Shown: positions 48,975-63,035 of the stretch, one piece after another
Layout: every line of letters begins with the position of its first letter
How positions within the stretch are numbered: position 1 is the stretch's first letter
Assembly: GCF_029633865.1 (NCBI RefSeq)
Contig: NC_079221.1
Span: forward strand, 2,169,937-2,233,936
Source: Lampris incognitus
Lineage: Eukaryota > Chordata > Actinopteri > Lampriformes > Lampridae
Reading direction: 5' to 3'
DNA: 64,000 nt
Made by a program: the position numbers and the translations under genes
The notes under the pieces: generated by a model
The model's database searches: none
What the model was told of the DNA's origin: nothing
What the model saw: the letters and a program-made list of their open reading frames with translations, nothing else

Positions 48975-51900
48975 TCTTCTTCTACACGTTCAGTTGGAGG
49001 AATACATGGCATTTAGAATTATTAGCTGCTGTTTAAACACTAATGCCTATGAGCTGTACCTGATGGCATCGGACCCTATTGATTGGCTTGGTGAGAGTTA
49101 GCACCTGGCTCTGATGACTCATAATCACGTCAGTCTGAATGGCTCTTGACTCGTAAGAGCCCTTGTCCTCGTTATCTCTGTAGCCTACCATGCCAGCGAT
49201 AAGCACTGATGAGACTGTAACTTGATGAATTTGTGTGGCTGCCAGAAAGTGATCACTGTTTTCATCATTTCACCCACTCGTCAGTCATTCTCCACATTAT
49301 GTGCTAATGATAAGCCTCACTGTGCCAGTGTCTCTTGTGTTTGATTAATCTCCTTTCGTATTTTGTTCCTTAACATGAAATGTAATGCATCACTTGTATT
49401 TGCCTATTTTTAGCTGATGAGGCTGTGAATCTTTAACGGTCTGCTTGCAATACAGCTCTCCTCTTTTCCTTCCACGTCCTCTAGCCAGAGGTGATGGAAT
49501 AGGAGCAGTGCTGTTTACATAAGGGTTAAGCTGCAACCCTGAATAGGTTTGATCAACTGCCTAGTCCTGGATCACAGTAAGGAACCACACAGATTAAAGG
49601 CTTGAGCTGTATGTGACCACATTAAAACGCTGACCTCTCCGTAGAACCTGTAATTTCTAGCAAGGACACATCTGACTTAGGGTCCATGTTGTGGTGCTGT
49701 GGAAAGCACCTCCTTAAGACCTTGACTCATGATTTCCATCATCTGAGAAGACTGGCTGAAAACCCGCAGGGATGCAGAACCTTTGCTTCTGCACCGGCAC
49801 AGTGCTGGCCCTCTGGCTCGAAACAAACTCGCTAACCTTTGCATTAGCCGTCACTATCAGTAAGCTTATGTTTCTCAGTTAGATTCCTGGGTCTTGGCAT
49901 TGTATTAAGTAGGGTTAATTTAAACAATATCAATTAGACAGGGAGGTGCATATGCAGCGTCTCCTGTTACAGTTATTTCGATGAAACCACAGTAACTAAG
50001 TTATTAAATGTATAGTCGCACTCTCGAGTTGTTTGTTACATGACGCAGAATAGATGGTCATTACAGAATTGGTAAACCTTTGAGTAGATTTGAAGTGCTC
50101 GTTAACATGTTTCCATTATTCTAATTTCAAAGCACCATGCTCCGACTCTGGTTACTCTCCCTGCTTACCAGCCGTTTGCTTTACCCTTCTGGTTTCCTTC
50201 ACTCTGCAGTGCTTCTGCCAGTGTCACTGCCCGGCTGCTAACTTGCTGCAGCTAACTTGTGAAAGTCAGTGAGCTGTGTGTGCATGTGCACAGCGCACAG
50301 CGGGCTGAAAAAGTCGAGGTTTGCTGCTGGCTGAATCTGCTGTTTCTTCTAAATGAAGAACTCCCATTGAAGTCTCTGTCTTGAGAATCCCTGGGGCCAA
50401 AGCTGATATTTAAACGAGACATGGGCTAATTGTAATGCAAGGCCTTTGCCATGATAAGAGAAGCTATTTCACATGTGACCTTGACCATGAAGAGGGGCCA
50501 CAATTTGGGTCCAAATGTTCTTTGTTTGAGCTACTGGAGGCTGTTAATTTTCCACACATATAAATAAACAGAAATGTAATCTCTTTTCCCAAGTTTTTGT
50601 TGATGAGCAGCATGCTCCTTGTGCCCCCCCCCCTCCTTTGCGATGTGTCTCATGTCAAGGTAAGATCGAGCACAGCGACCTAAAACCGGCTTGTGTTGAA
50701 TAAATCTTTTGAATATTGTTGTTCTTGGTGTACTGTAGACTCACATTTTCCTACGTAACACCACGGGCAAAATGGTATGCTCTCCCTGAAAGCACGCCTG
50801 CAAGCTTGCCCCTCGCTTGTGGTTGCCATAGCATCTGTGACCTGAGTCAAGCCCCTGAGGAAAATAAGCTTGGTTGCACTAGGCAGACTGAAAGGGAAGA
50901 CCGTCAAGTATTGGGATAACCTTTGTAAGGCCCTCCGTAACACTTTGCTGACTCCCAAGTGAAGTTAACTTATAGACGGTATTGTCGGTAACCTCTTTAG
51001 ATCAATTTACCGTGTACTCCTTACCTAATCTGTAATCCAGCACTACCAGTTAGCAAACCATGGTAGGATAGGCTACGAAGGGGCTTTTTCTGGATGGATA
51101 ATTGCATGCTGGTTCAAACCACAGTGTGAAACGATCGGAAATTCCAAAATCTATGTGAGTCACATGTCATTGGTTGAGTTATATACTGAAACACAGGAAG
51201 ATGACTCTTGAGTCACGAGAATGTATCTTAGGCCTCATAGCTGCTCTTCTGACCCAACTAACCACCAGCATATCATATGTATATGCATATATACATTAAT
51301 TCATATGACTTATTTCCCCACTGAAAAAGTCAGCCATCTTGATCCGTGGGCGATGGTGTTTGCTGAACCCCAGGACTTTGTTGTCAGTGAGGCAGGGAAG
51401 TTTGTGGCGGTGTGTACTCATTTAAATGCCATATGGGGACTTGTAGGCTTAGCTGTTGTTATATCTGCTCCTCTCAATAGTCTGTCCAGATTACATTTAA
51501 GCTGCTTTGTGTCAAGGCAACAGTGTAAAGGGCCACGATCTACCGTTATTTCCGTTGTGAGACACTCTTTTTGAAAATCAGCCCTGTCCACCGGCCCCAT
51601 CAGTAACCTTCATGTTCAGATAAAGTCTAATTTGTCACATTGAGAGGCTCGGGCTCACTCCGTCCTTTTCGCCCTTACAACAGCCTCAACCTGGGACCCA
51701 GCAAATGACTAGGCTAGCATTCTTCAAATTTTCATGTTGACGCTTCTTCATTAAAAGCACAGAACAATGGGTATACTCTGTGGAGCGGAGGGTGGACAGT
51801 AGCTGGGTCCCGTGCAGCAGGCCGAGGGAAACAGAGCTGCTCTTTATGCGGTGGAGAGCCCAAGACAGAGCCTGGCACTACACCCAGACCCGGCAGGACG

Positions 51901-53880
51901 CGAGAGGCCACCACCATGGCCAGTACACTGTGCAGTGGAGTTTGGTGTGTGTGTGTGTGTGTGTTTCTCTCAGTGGTGCACGTAGGCGTACATGCATGAA
52001 TATGGGCATGTGTGTTTCTTTAACAAGTTCAATTGAGTTGCAGTCAGCAGTAACATTCTGTTGGAGCCCCACTCTGTTCCTCCACCAATTAGCCGTGACA
52101 GCATCCAGCATTAACTGCTGGGGATAGAGATGAGATCCGGCAGCCAGCATGCTGGCTAGTGCAACCCCTCAGAAGGGATGTGAGGCACTGTGTTGGTGTG
52201 CGATAATACGCTTTTTAAAGCCTTGCAGCAGAGCCTGAAGGCCTCTTGCCTGGCTGGCAGAGGGTCGGTGGATTGTGTGGGAACTAGTCTTTTGGCTGAG
52301 TGCAAGCACCATTGCATCAAAACCACTGATGCTTCAGTTGTTATTGTTGTCCACAGTTTAGCTTTGACATTTTGCACATTTGGGGGTGGTTTAACTTATC
52401 CAATTCTTTGCTTTTCCCCTACTGCTGTGCGGGCAGTAGGAACGTCACAAATGGCTAACCAGGAAAAAAAGATATTGATGTCAAATTGTGGCTCAGCCTC
52501 GCTCAAGGTTTTGAATAAGGCTGTATTTTATTACATTTCTAGTTGTTTTTCTAGTGATTAACTTCGACATGAGTGTGCTACAGTTTGACCCTTGTTTTGG
52601 TGCAGCATTGTTAAGGCTGGTATTGATAGGATCATAACATGGAAACCCTCTGTCTCACTAACAGCACAAGCTGAGCTTTTTGCTTGCTGAATATTAATGG
52701 CCAATAAAAACAAAAACAAAAAACGAAACCAGTACTTTCCCCAGCAGATTTTCAACATCTGCCAGGACAACAGCCTTTGCTTTTGGATGCAGCCTCGCAC
52801 TTGGCGAGTCCTCTCAGTGCTGTGGGCCTTCTTGTGTAAAGAGCAGGTGTAGGGTGATGTAACTTGGGCATGGCCGAGCCTGACGCCTTTCTGTTGGTCA
52901 CAGCCAGTCGCCAGCCTCCCCCTGCAGGACTGGCACAGGGGCCACACAATAGGAGAGGGAGTCACAGCTTGCACACTGCCTCCATGGTAAAGTGCGTTAT
53001 GGCCAGACTGTGCATGGTCCAAGGTGACAGCTGGGCTATAAAATGAGATAGTTTGTCCCAGCTGCAGAAGAGTTGGCATTTTATCAAATATTATTAGACA
53101 TCACTGAATTGTTTTATGTTCATTGTGTTTTATTTTGTCAGAAAGCCAGTCCAAAACAAAGTTGGACTTCCAATGCAAGTGTCACTCTGACAAATAAATT
53201 CCAGTGTGTTGTGGCACCAGGTGCTGTTTTATCTTGGTGGTATTTCTATTGTTGTTCTTAACATTTCAGGGCCATGAGCTGTATCGAGGATATTTACCTT
53301 ATGATATAAGGCAGCGGCTTGTAATGGTCTCGTCTACGGCTGCCTCGCTGTAGGCTTTCGGAATTGCACAATACTGTTTTATGTAGTCCGTATGTTGGCA
53401 AGGGTTTATGGTCTACTGGTCGGCACTTTCTTGGAGAAGTGAGGAGATGTTGTCCATCCTCAGCCTATTTTAAAACCCAGGAGCCAGACTGGTTGTAAGC
53501 TGCCCTCCAAATGTCGGAAACTGCAACGAGTCGTAATGGAGGGTGTACTTTTCCTGGTCTGAGCAGAGCTGAAATATTCAGATTTTTGAGAAGTCACAAC
53601 ATTAATGCAGCCTTGCGCTTTTTTTTCCCTCTCCATCTGATGCGCAACCATCTCTTGAGGAAAGTGTTGGCTTTTGAGGCTTCCAGAGTCAGAACGGGGG
53701 AAGGTTTTGTTTTGCAGCGTCTTGCCAGGAGCAACATCTGCAGCGCAGGATGGGAGGTCCTGTTGCATTTGAATCATTTAAATGTACTCCGATCCTTTTC
53801 TGCCAGGCCTCGATGACAAGTCAGCGGGTTTTAGACAGCGTGGCAATCTGCCGTTACAGAGTCGCTCGACGTGCCTGTTA
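48975..53880 (+). other. fmnl2 intron 1, repeat-poor stretch
   Basis: About 4.9 kb with almost no recognisable mobile elements, only a short (GT)n at 51943-51963. Unlike the surrounding DNA, it may hold regulatory elements of fmnl2, but nothing in the sequence proves this. Antisense and sense frames up to 173 codons here show no domains. Confidence 0.5.
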
Positions 53881-53884
53881 CTCC

Positions 53885-54050
53885 GGCCCCAATACACACC
53901 ATGCACACACACAGTCCTGAAACTGCAGTATACACACCACGCACACACACACACACAGTCCTGAAACTGCAGTATACACACCACGCACACACACAGTCCT
54001 GAAACTGCAGTATACACACCATGCACACACACACAGTCCTGAAACTACAG
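53885..54050 (+). repeat. ~50-bp tandem array with CA tracts
   Basis: Four copies of CACACAGTCCTGAAACTGCA followed by GTATACACACCA(C/T)GCA, differing in the length of the CA tract. Confidence 0.92.
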
Positions 54051-54260
54051 TAAACAAGAAACCCAAACATGGCTTCTGGTTAAGGATTTAAATTGAGATA
54101 TGAAATGCGGTGAACTCAGAAGCTAAAGAAGGTGGCTGGCATTGTGTTTCCCTTTTCTCACCACCATTTGTTGACATGAGAGGAGTTTCGCCCACAATTT
54201 GTTTTAAAGCAAAGGAAAGGTTTTGATATTTGTTTTCAAAGTTGGCAGGCCAAATTCTAG

Positions 54261-54263
<3 letters not shown>

Positions 54264-54344
<81 letters not shown>
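54264..54344 (+). repeat. (GT)n microsatellite
   Basis: About 40 uninterrupted GT units; a poly-G run of about 17 follows at 54422-54438. Confidence 0.97.
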
Positions 54345-54347
<3 letters not shown>

Positions 54348-54439
54348 TTATGCATTTTCAGGTTGGTCAATCTCCTAAATAGCCTTCCGAGATTGGACGA
54401 TACAGGTGCATGTTTGTGCAGCGGGGGGGGGGGGGGGGC

Positions 54440-57400
54440 AGGTGATTTGGGGAGGCAGGAGATCTGCACTGCTCTTTGTTCAGGATTCCTCAGTGCCGGA
54501 GAGGCGATGGTCTCAGATGTCAAGGGGCTCATTGGGTGCGGGGTTACAGCTACTCAGTTTATTACTGAATCCTGTGCTTTCATTTGTACTGATCCGTGTT
54601 TCTGTGCCAGGCTGGCAGGACCGGTCCGGAGGCAGTGATGTAGCAAACGGCAGCCCTAACCCGATTTGACAGCTCTGGGCCCACTAGGTGTCCATGCTGC
54701 TACTTGCTTTTTGTACAACATGCTGGAGGGTAATCACCTGATACCTCCAAACATCACTGCAGCTCATCTGAATGTTTTCCACCTCAGCAACCCCAAAACG
54801 AGAACAGGTAGCTGTGGGTGCAGCTTGGGCTTCGTCTCTGTAGCCGTCTTAGAAGGCCATGTCACAGTCAAGTCACAGTCAAGACTGCTTGACAACATAA
54901 AAAAGAGCCATTTACTTTTGTGTGCATGTGAGCATGCATGTGTGAGGGCGCTGTATCAGAAGGGTGGCTGTTTGTTTTTGCCCTGCTCAGTTTGCCAGCG
55001 GTGCAGTTGAGACTTGCTGCTCCAGCTCGCATTCAGTTTTGTTTACCATGATATGGCACCCTACTGCATTCTTGGTTGATGTGGTCTCTGTGCAGTTGTG
55101 TATCTCGGGATGATGTAGTGAATAGACTAAAGCAGATTACTATGTCTAAAAGGATTACACGTAGTGCTAAAGCTAGTCTGAGTTTCAAGATTTAACTCCC
55201 CTTAATGTAACGTGGCTGTTACCTGTCTTGCAATTCACTGATTTAATCTTTATTTGCCTGGTTAACTGTGTAGAATGAAGAAGACTGCACTGGCTCCTGA
55301 AATAGTCCTGCAGCATTGTACTGCCCCGTCCATGGCTCTGAGCTACACTGATAAATGCAATCCTCTAAAATAATGTGCTGCGTTACTGGCATTGTCTTGG
55401 CTTCTGTTGTTTATTGTGTGATTAAGACGAGGGGTCTGTTCATTTATAGGTTGTGACTTCTGATGGTCGGTAGGCTGATAGTGATAACTGCTGGTACTAA
55501 ACACCGGCACTCAGCAGGATCTTCCTCTTGATCTTCCTCTAGATCTCAAGACTTAAGCTGCAAGGTTACGGGCTGAGGCGGGCGGATACCGCCATTCAAG
55601 CCAGTTGATGACGGGAAGGACGGACCTATTCCCAACTGAACAGACATTTACTAGACTCTGTTTTAATAAGGCCGTATCATTTAACACACTTAAACTGCAT
55701 CGTTGGAAATACGACTAACCATGCAAGTACAGGAAGCAGCGCCTATTTCTTTCTCTTTAATTGTTAGTTAACTACAAACACCATCAGCCATATTTCCCCT
55801 CCTCGCCGTGGGTCAACAGGGGCAATTGTTGATGCAAAGCAAAAAGTGAGGTGATCGGCTGATGTGAATACCCTTTGAAAAAATGCATCTGTGGATCAGA
55901 GGCTTTGAGCCTACCGCTCGATTTGTTCAAAAATCTGTGAACAAACGTGAGTCAGTCCACGTGCTTGTTACTCACAAATGCTGATTCAAAACTTGGAATG
56001 CATTGTAAAGACATTGTGCCCAAAAAGAAAATAATCCATACTGTGACCCTTTTTCTGGAAATATTGTGTAATACTTTCAAGTAAACAAATGACTTAATTT
56101 CTATAATCCACCACATTTAGGGTTCCCTTCAGCCATTGTGTATTTCTCAGATAAACAACTTTTCTGATTCATATTCTTTGTTCCCTGCATTTGGAACATT
56201 GACTCCACCTCGGTCCACGCACTTTCGCAACCCAACATCTGGCCTGGCGGGACCCTCCCCTGTGTGCATGTATCACTTGTTTTATTTGGACAACTTCTTG
56301 CTGCTCCAAACCCACTCAGCTACATGTCTGGTGTTTGGATGGTTTCAGCATGCAAGTCCTTCATGCAGAATATGCACATTTAAAACAATGCACACAATCT
56401 ATAATGTTTAGGTAGAAGTCTAATGGCTTGGTGTTCACTGGCGGTCTCCAGGCGGATGGCTTCTTAGGAGTAGATGCCAGGGTACATGTAGTGTCAGATC
56501 CGGCCATTTCTACATATGAGTCGGCGTATCAAATTAGAATTGGGTTGCTCCTCTTCTGTAACAAATGGAATTTTGTCTGCGTGCAATCAGGAAGAAAACC
56601 AAGCTCAAACATTCAAACTCTCCGTTCAGTTCTGCAGACATTCCATTCAACAGCTTCACAAACAAAAACACTACCGTCCTGACAGCAGAGGCTGCTGGGA
56701 TAGGCCTGTGGACCGGCGCAGGGGGTCCTGGGGATTACAAAGCTAATCTGAGGACAGACGGGGGACACCTGTGCCCCCGCAGAATGCCAAGGATTATGGA
56801 GACGTGCTGCACTAATGAGGGGGGAACAGCTCAGTTTGGCCAGCGCACGCCCACGCGTGTGGGCGGTCCTACTGCTAGCCCCTCTCACCCCACCGCGTGC
56901 ACTTGTGCACTAACCCCGCTGCGGACATGAAAGATTCAGACTATTATTGACATGGACTGGAGTTAAGGATCTATTCGGTCTTGGCCCCGTTGATGGGGGA
57001 GGAACAGAAATGGAACCCTGCCATGTGGATTTGCTGGTGGGCTGCAAATTGGAGTCATGTGGCACATGCAGGCAATATTTATGACCTGTCATTTTATGCA
57101 TCTGTGCATTCTTGGATATCAAATTCGGTATACCCGAAGAATTTTTTTTTAATAATTTAGAAACAGCTATAACACGGCTGTATGCTCTAACCCCCTCGTA
57201 TCTATCTCACTGCTTTAGATAAGGACTGTTCTGCACGCCTCCAGGCTCTGACTGATGCACTTTAGTTTGAGTAAGAGAACAGCACACCGCCTAGTCATAT
57301 CCGCAATATTGAGCAACTTTGCAAATGAGTGTTTTGACTAGTCGTCAATACCTGAAGCATTCATGGGTGTACTTTCAGGTTGTGGCATGTAGAGTGGTGC

Positions 57401-58519
57401 TTGAGAACATCGATTTGAAGAAACAAAGAACATTTGGAAGAGCAAGAGATGTTAGACAGTTTGGGTCAGGGAAATGCTGTCATAGCAGACCAAACGGCAT
57501 TAGATGTGTTTGGCTTATTGGTTTAGATTTGCCTTCCCTCAGTTTGACTCTTTACAGCATCTATTCCGCTCCTGCAAGAGCTGATATAGCTGATAGAACC
57601 GTGCTCTGCTGCTGGTTGTTTTGTTTCTGGTTTGTATGAAGTCAGACTGGAAGTGTTGGCTAGCTGGAGAAGCCATGAGGGAATAGGGTAATATGAGAGG
57701 ACCAGGCAAACAAGCTGACAAGGAGCCCAGGCCAGCTAGTTTCCCAGACTCTTAACTGTCCTTGCTTGTGTCTGGTCGATTGTCTGGATGTGAAGCACAC
57801 AACTGAGCTGAGGGGAAAAAATCCTCTCAATAACGGCGGTACTCGAACAAAGTTAGCGACTTTGCTTTTGGCTCAACCACAGCAGAACAAGCCACTTTTT
57901 CTTGACCTAGAGATGTTTGCCAGCTCATGGTTGGTAAACAGAGGGCGAAACACTGATAGGGGTTGCTTTGGCAAAACAATGTTTTATTCCACTGACTATT
58001 ACAACTATTCTTGTCAGTTAACAATAGTCTGGCTCAGTTAGATCACGGCAATATGTAAAAGAGCACCAGTGTGTGAGAGCTACCTTTCTCTGAACTTCTG
58101 GAACAGGGTACGAGGTGGAAAAGGAAAGGGGGAGATACACTTCTCGTTCACTGTGGTGCGTCTCTGGGGTCCTATCAATCGCGGGTCTGAATGAGATCTG
58201 AGATGAGGTGGGACGCTTACTGGTGCTGCATTACAGACACATTTATTGTGAGTTTCTCCTCCCTCCCTGTGTGTAAAAAGTTCATGTGGGGATGGTAACT
58301 AACTGATTAATGGGTCTGGGGATGTGGGCGGATGGATGTTCCAGATAAGTTGTTGCCATGGCAAAAGTTTGTCTTCTTTTATCCTTGCAGTGTAGTTTTC
58401 AGGCTGCCGTGGTGCATTAAGAATGACTGAATGATTTTAGCAGAAGTTTTGATTTGAGGTCTGGATAGGGATCTTCTTTTAAGGGGACTCTTTTCGGAGG
58501 CCCACCTGATTTTGACCAT
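54440..58519 (+). other. fmnl2 intron 1, unique DNA
   Basis: No gene, RNA or clear mobile element recognised across about 4 kb; frames of up to 121 codons lack domains. Confidence 0.5.
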
Positions 58520-58529
58520 GATTCATGTT

Positions 58530-58968
58530 CCCCCCCCTTTTTTTTTCTCCCCAATTGTATCCGGCCAATTACCCCACTCTTCCGAGCCATCCTGGTCGCT
58601 GTGCCACCCCCTCTGCCGATCCGGGGAGGGCTGCAGACTACCACATGTCTCCTCCGACACATGTGGAGTCGCCAGCTGCTTCTTTTCACCTGACAGTGAG
58701 GAGTTTCACCAGGGGAGCGTAGCACATGGGAGGATCACGCTATTCCCCCCAGTTTCCCCTCCTCCCTGAATAGGTGCCCCGACTGACCAGAGGAGGTGCT
58801 AGTGCAGCGACCAGGACACATACCCACATCCGGCTTCCCACCCGCAGACACGACCAGTTGTGTCTGTAGGAACACCTGACCAAGCTGGAGGTAACATGGG
58901 GATTTGAACTGGTGATCCACGTGTTGGTAGGCAACGGAATGGACTGCTACGCTACCCGGACGCCCCAC
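58530..58968 (-). mobile_element. SINE family A, full-length antisense copy, with target duplication
   Basis: Poly-C/poly-T start, CTCCCCAATTGTATCCGGCC, CTGCAGACTACCACATGTCT, and head in reverse (GGTGATCCACGTGTTGGTAG, TACGCTACCCGGACGCC). GATTCATGTT occurs at both ends (58520-58529 and 58969-58978). Same family as 17278-17711. Confidence 0.9.
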
Positions 58969-59495
58969 GATTCATGTTTTTGATGCAACACGTAGTAGTG
59001 GCACTGATGCCCAATGTTGCTCTATGCATGGTCAGGCACGTGGCATATTCCAGCTCACTGCGGTGTCATCAGACACCGACACTGGTAGACCTCAAGGGTT
59101 TTGACATCATAGTCTACGTCTTTTCCTAGTCATTCGACAGCAAATAAAGTGGACCCATCTTGTGCGCTATCTATTTGCTTTTCGAACCAGCTGTGGTGTC
59201 AAAGCCATTTATTTCTTCACAGACCACCTGGGAAATAGTGGCTGGCTGAAAGGCTCAGAGTCAACTCTGGTTCTGCTCCATTAATGACTCGTGCTATCTG
59301 TAAGAGCCTAAGGGGCTCGACACATTGTGTTTGAGTGGCATTCCTGGGCGTGGACCCCCAGTATGAGTTCAGCAGCAGGGTTGGATTGATATTGCATCCT
59401 TTTTAGGTTTAACCCATGCTCTGTTGTTTTGTAGTCTGCTGCATTAACTGCAGTTTCCACGTTATTACAATATCCTGTTGCTTGTCAAATGTTTT

Positions 59496-59888
59496 TTTAT
59501 TATTATTTATTTCTGATTTTTCCTTTTTTTTCCTCCCAATTTAGTGGCCAATCGATCCCTATTTTAGTTCAAACACCCACCCTCGTACTGCATGCATTCG
59601 CCAACTGCATCTCTCTGGCCGGCAGTCTCGAAGGAGACGCCTCACCACTTTCGTGACAAAGCGAGTCCAGGCTGAACCACTGTTTGTCCCCCACACACAC
59701 AGAGACACATTCATGTGACGAACACAAGCTGACTCCGCCCCCCTTCGAAGACAGCGTTGCCAATTATTGCTGCTTCATCGAGTCCGACCATAGACGGATC
59801 TGACAAGACCGGGGCGCGAACCCCGGTCCCCAGTGGGCAACTGCATCGACACAAAGCCGATGCTTAGACCGCTACACCACCGCGGACC
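59496..59888 (-). mobile_element. SINE family B, antisense, with 16-bp target duplication
   Basis: In reverse complement: head GTCCGCGGTGGTGTAGCGGT followed by CTAAGCATCGG (box A-like), GGGGTTCGCGCCCCGG (box B-like), a ~250-bp body and a tail AAATTGGGAGGAAAAAAAAG. GCTTGTCAAATGTTTT flanks it exactly (59480-59495 and 59889-59904). Confidence 0.92.
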
Positions 59889-59904
59889 GCTTGTCAAATG
59901 TTTT

Positions 59905-62114
59905 AAGGGCCCAGTTTTCCTCATTTAGCTGTAATTTGTGTTTTAAGATGTGATACAAGTTGTTAGATATCTGTCAGAATTTTGTCATTGAATATAGCGG
60001 TGCGGGTCGTTTTCATATATGCTTCAATCCTCAGTGTAATGACCTACTTTTCACTCTCACAGATGATAACACCGTTTCTGAATTAGCCGTGGAACTTCGG
60101 CATGTTTATTTCGCTCCATGCATAACGTGCACATAATCCGACTGACTCTCGTCTACCTTTCCGCTCCCCGTGGCTGCTCTGTTTTCTATCCCATAATTCC
60201 CTGTGTCCTTAAAAGTGTATTCCCCTAAACTGAACATCACACTCAGTAGTCAGTGGATGATTTGCTATGCGTCCACAAGTATTTCCTGGAGAGACCAGTC
60301 AACGTGTGACCTTATAATGAAGGGTATTACTTGATAGATCAGTGCTAGGTTGACCATTAGTTTAGCAGCCTTCTAATCGTGTTGTGTAAGTATTACTAGA
60401 TATCCATCCATACCTCATGTAGCGCTGCGTATTTGCTCATTGGTTGAGACTGATCTTATGATAGCAGGGTCCATGAAAACAACTGCTTGAGCGACTTCAC
60501 CATAGCTACGTCTGAGTCACATTGAGTCAGCTTTATTCAAAGCAGTTTGCTTTTTTCCAGGTCTGTTTTTTACTCATTAACTCATCAAAGGCTCGAACTA
60601 ATCTTTTTTTATGAGCATGACACTTATCTTTTCATATCAGGCTTATAAAAGAGAGCCCGTAGAAAGAACTGAAATGACATCTGATCCGAATACAGGTCAG
60701 GGTTCATTAGTCATGCTCCCTGGGATGTAATTTCTTAGACCGGACTTTTAACTACCCATTAACTTCTGTGAGCACTGTTACTGTTCACTCACACCAGACT
60801 GGAAAACATAGGCTGTATTAAACCTGTATGCTACTTGGCTTACTAATTAGCCCGTTAGCTGATCGCATACACTGGGAGCTTGTCTATGTTCCCTCATCCT
60901 AACCTAGCTATATCAATTCATGAGGGTACATAGGGCTGAAGGAACATAGGTCTGACCCCCACATGCATACACACATGACACACACATGCATGCATACATA
61001 TACATACACACACACACACACATGCATGCATACATGCATACAACCATGCATACAGGGTGCATGGTGCATGGTTGTAGACAGAGAGTAACCTGAACCCAGC
61101 AGGCTGAGGGCCTGTCACAGTTCATTAGCACTAGGAGGACATAACAGCTGTTAGAAGCAGTTCTTTGCTTAAGTTGGAGCGTCACCAGACAGGAAGCTCA
61201 AAGCACTGTGCAGCCAGCATGCCAGCCAGCAATGCAGCCAGTCTGCAGGAAAACGGCACCTACATCAGTGACACCACCACAAACCTCATTTGTTCCCGGG
61301 CCAACAGGTCACCAATATCCAAACAGGTCAATGCAGAAAAGCCAAGAAATTAATTTCATTATCGCTTTACTCTCCTTTAAATTGAGCTCGCCACCTTGAT
61401 GTCGTAAAGGAGCCTACTGTTTTGGCACTTAATGTAACGTGGCTTAATTTGTTGAGACCATTAGTGGTTTTCTGCTACTTATTGCAACCAGGTACACAGG
61501 TGTCAAGTTTTATTTAATGTGCTCAGGGTAGGAAAGGGGAACTAATACTAGCCATCTGGTTAGCAGCCAGGCTAAGTCAATAGAGCTCTCCTGTCTCCCA
61601 ATTCTCTGCAGTCAGCAAAGCAGCAGCCAGCCTGACCAGGAGCATCTGCTGAATACTAATACAGTCTGCTGGCCCTGTTCATTGGGAGACTGGGAAGGCA
61701 TGGCAGGCTACTATTGTGTATTAGACTTGGTATCAAGTAAAACACACATATCCTTTCTGTACCTCACTGAGTTTATTTGAAGCATCTAAAGATTGCAGAA
61801 GGTATTGAAAAGCTTTAAATTCGTGGATTCTCAAAGTGGGGTCTCAAATCTTTTTATGGGTTTATCGACGTTCCTGTGACAAAAATCAGTTTAACATGGC
61901 CTGCCTCTACTTATAAAGCAAATGGCTTTAACAAGGAAGTAAATACTTCACCGGGTTACATAATAAAGCAATCTTTTAATCGTTGCAGTTTAAATTTGAA
62001 GTTGGGAAAGTAATGTCTATTTGAAAATAGAAATACAAAAGATAAAGCAATAGGCCCAATTATTCTTTTTAATAGGGCCATCCATACTCAAGTGTCCATG
62101 GATTTGTTCTTATA

Positions 62115-62116
<2 letters not shown>
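59905..62116 (+). other. fmnl2 intron 1, unique DNA
   Basis: Contains a CATG/CA-rich patch at 60960-61050 (ACACATGCATGCATACATAT) and otherwise nothing recognisable. Confidence 0.55.

Positions 62117-62203
<87 letters not shown>
62117..62203 (+). repeat. (GT)n microsatellite
   Basis: About 43 uninterrupted GT units. Confidence 0.97.
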
Positions 62204-62537
62204 ATTATGCAAGCGTGCACGGATTTGTATACCTACTCTGTGGCCTTCTTGCCAGTAGCGATCAGGAAAATAGATGGCACTCAGACTCTTTTGCCCCCCT
62301 GGTACCCAGACTGTGCTGCCCTGACCTGAACCATATCGCTGATCATTGATTTTGCTTCAACACGCATTCAGATCAGTTCAGAGTGAATGAGTGTAGAGAT
62401 GCCCAAAGCATGCCATGATAGCACAAACTTGGGTCCTAAGTGCTTGATGCCTTGTGTGTCAGTGGCAGCATGACCCCCCCCCCTTACCCACTCACCATCA
62501 CCAAAACATAAAACCAAAAAATAAATAAATAGACATA

Positions 62538-63035
62538 CCATCCATCCATTCATCCATTATCCAAGGCACTTATCCTAATTAGGGTCGCGGGATGCTGGAG
62601 CCTATCCCAGCAGTCATTGGGCAGCAGGCAGGGAGACACCTTGGACAGGCTGCCAGTCCATCACAGGGCCCACACACACACACACACAAACACATTCACA
62701 CCTAGGGACAATTTAGCATGGCTGATTCACCTGACCTACATGTCTTTGGACTGTGGGAGGAAACCCGTGCAGACACGGGGAGAACATGCACACTCCACAC
62801 AGAGGACAACCCAGGACGACCCCCCCCCCCAAGGTTGGAGGGAGTTGTTCCTTATCCGATGCGAGGGTCTAAGGACAGGATGTTGTGTTGCTGTAAAGCC
62901 CCTTGAGGCAAATTTGTAATTTGTGATATTGGGCTATACAAATAAAACTGACTTGATTTGACAACCCCAGGGCTTGAACCCAGGACCTTGTTGCTGTGAG
63001 GCGACCATGCTAACCACTGCACCACCATGCCGCCC
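62538..63035 (-). mobile_element. SINE family D, antisense, interrupted by another repeat
   Basis: (CATC)n tail, AGGGTCGCGGGATGCTGGAG, GACAATTTAGCATGGCTGAT, CATGTCTTTGGACTGTGGGA and, after an insert, CAGGGCTTGAACCCAGGACC and GCTAACCACTGCACCACCAT (head). The insert at 62826-62960 is the reverse complement of the start of the repeat at 31222. Confidence 0.82.

Noticed and set aside
52558-53079. 173-codon antisense frame in fmnl2 intron 1
   Set aside because: No domain, no splice context, ordinary intron composition.
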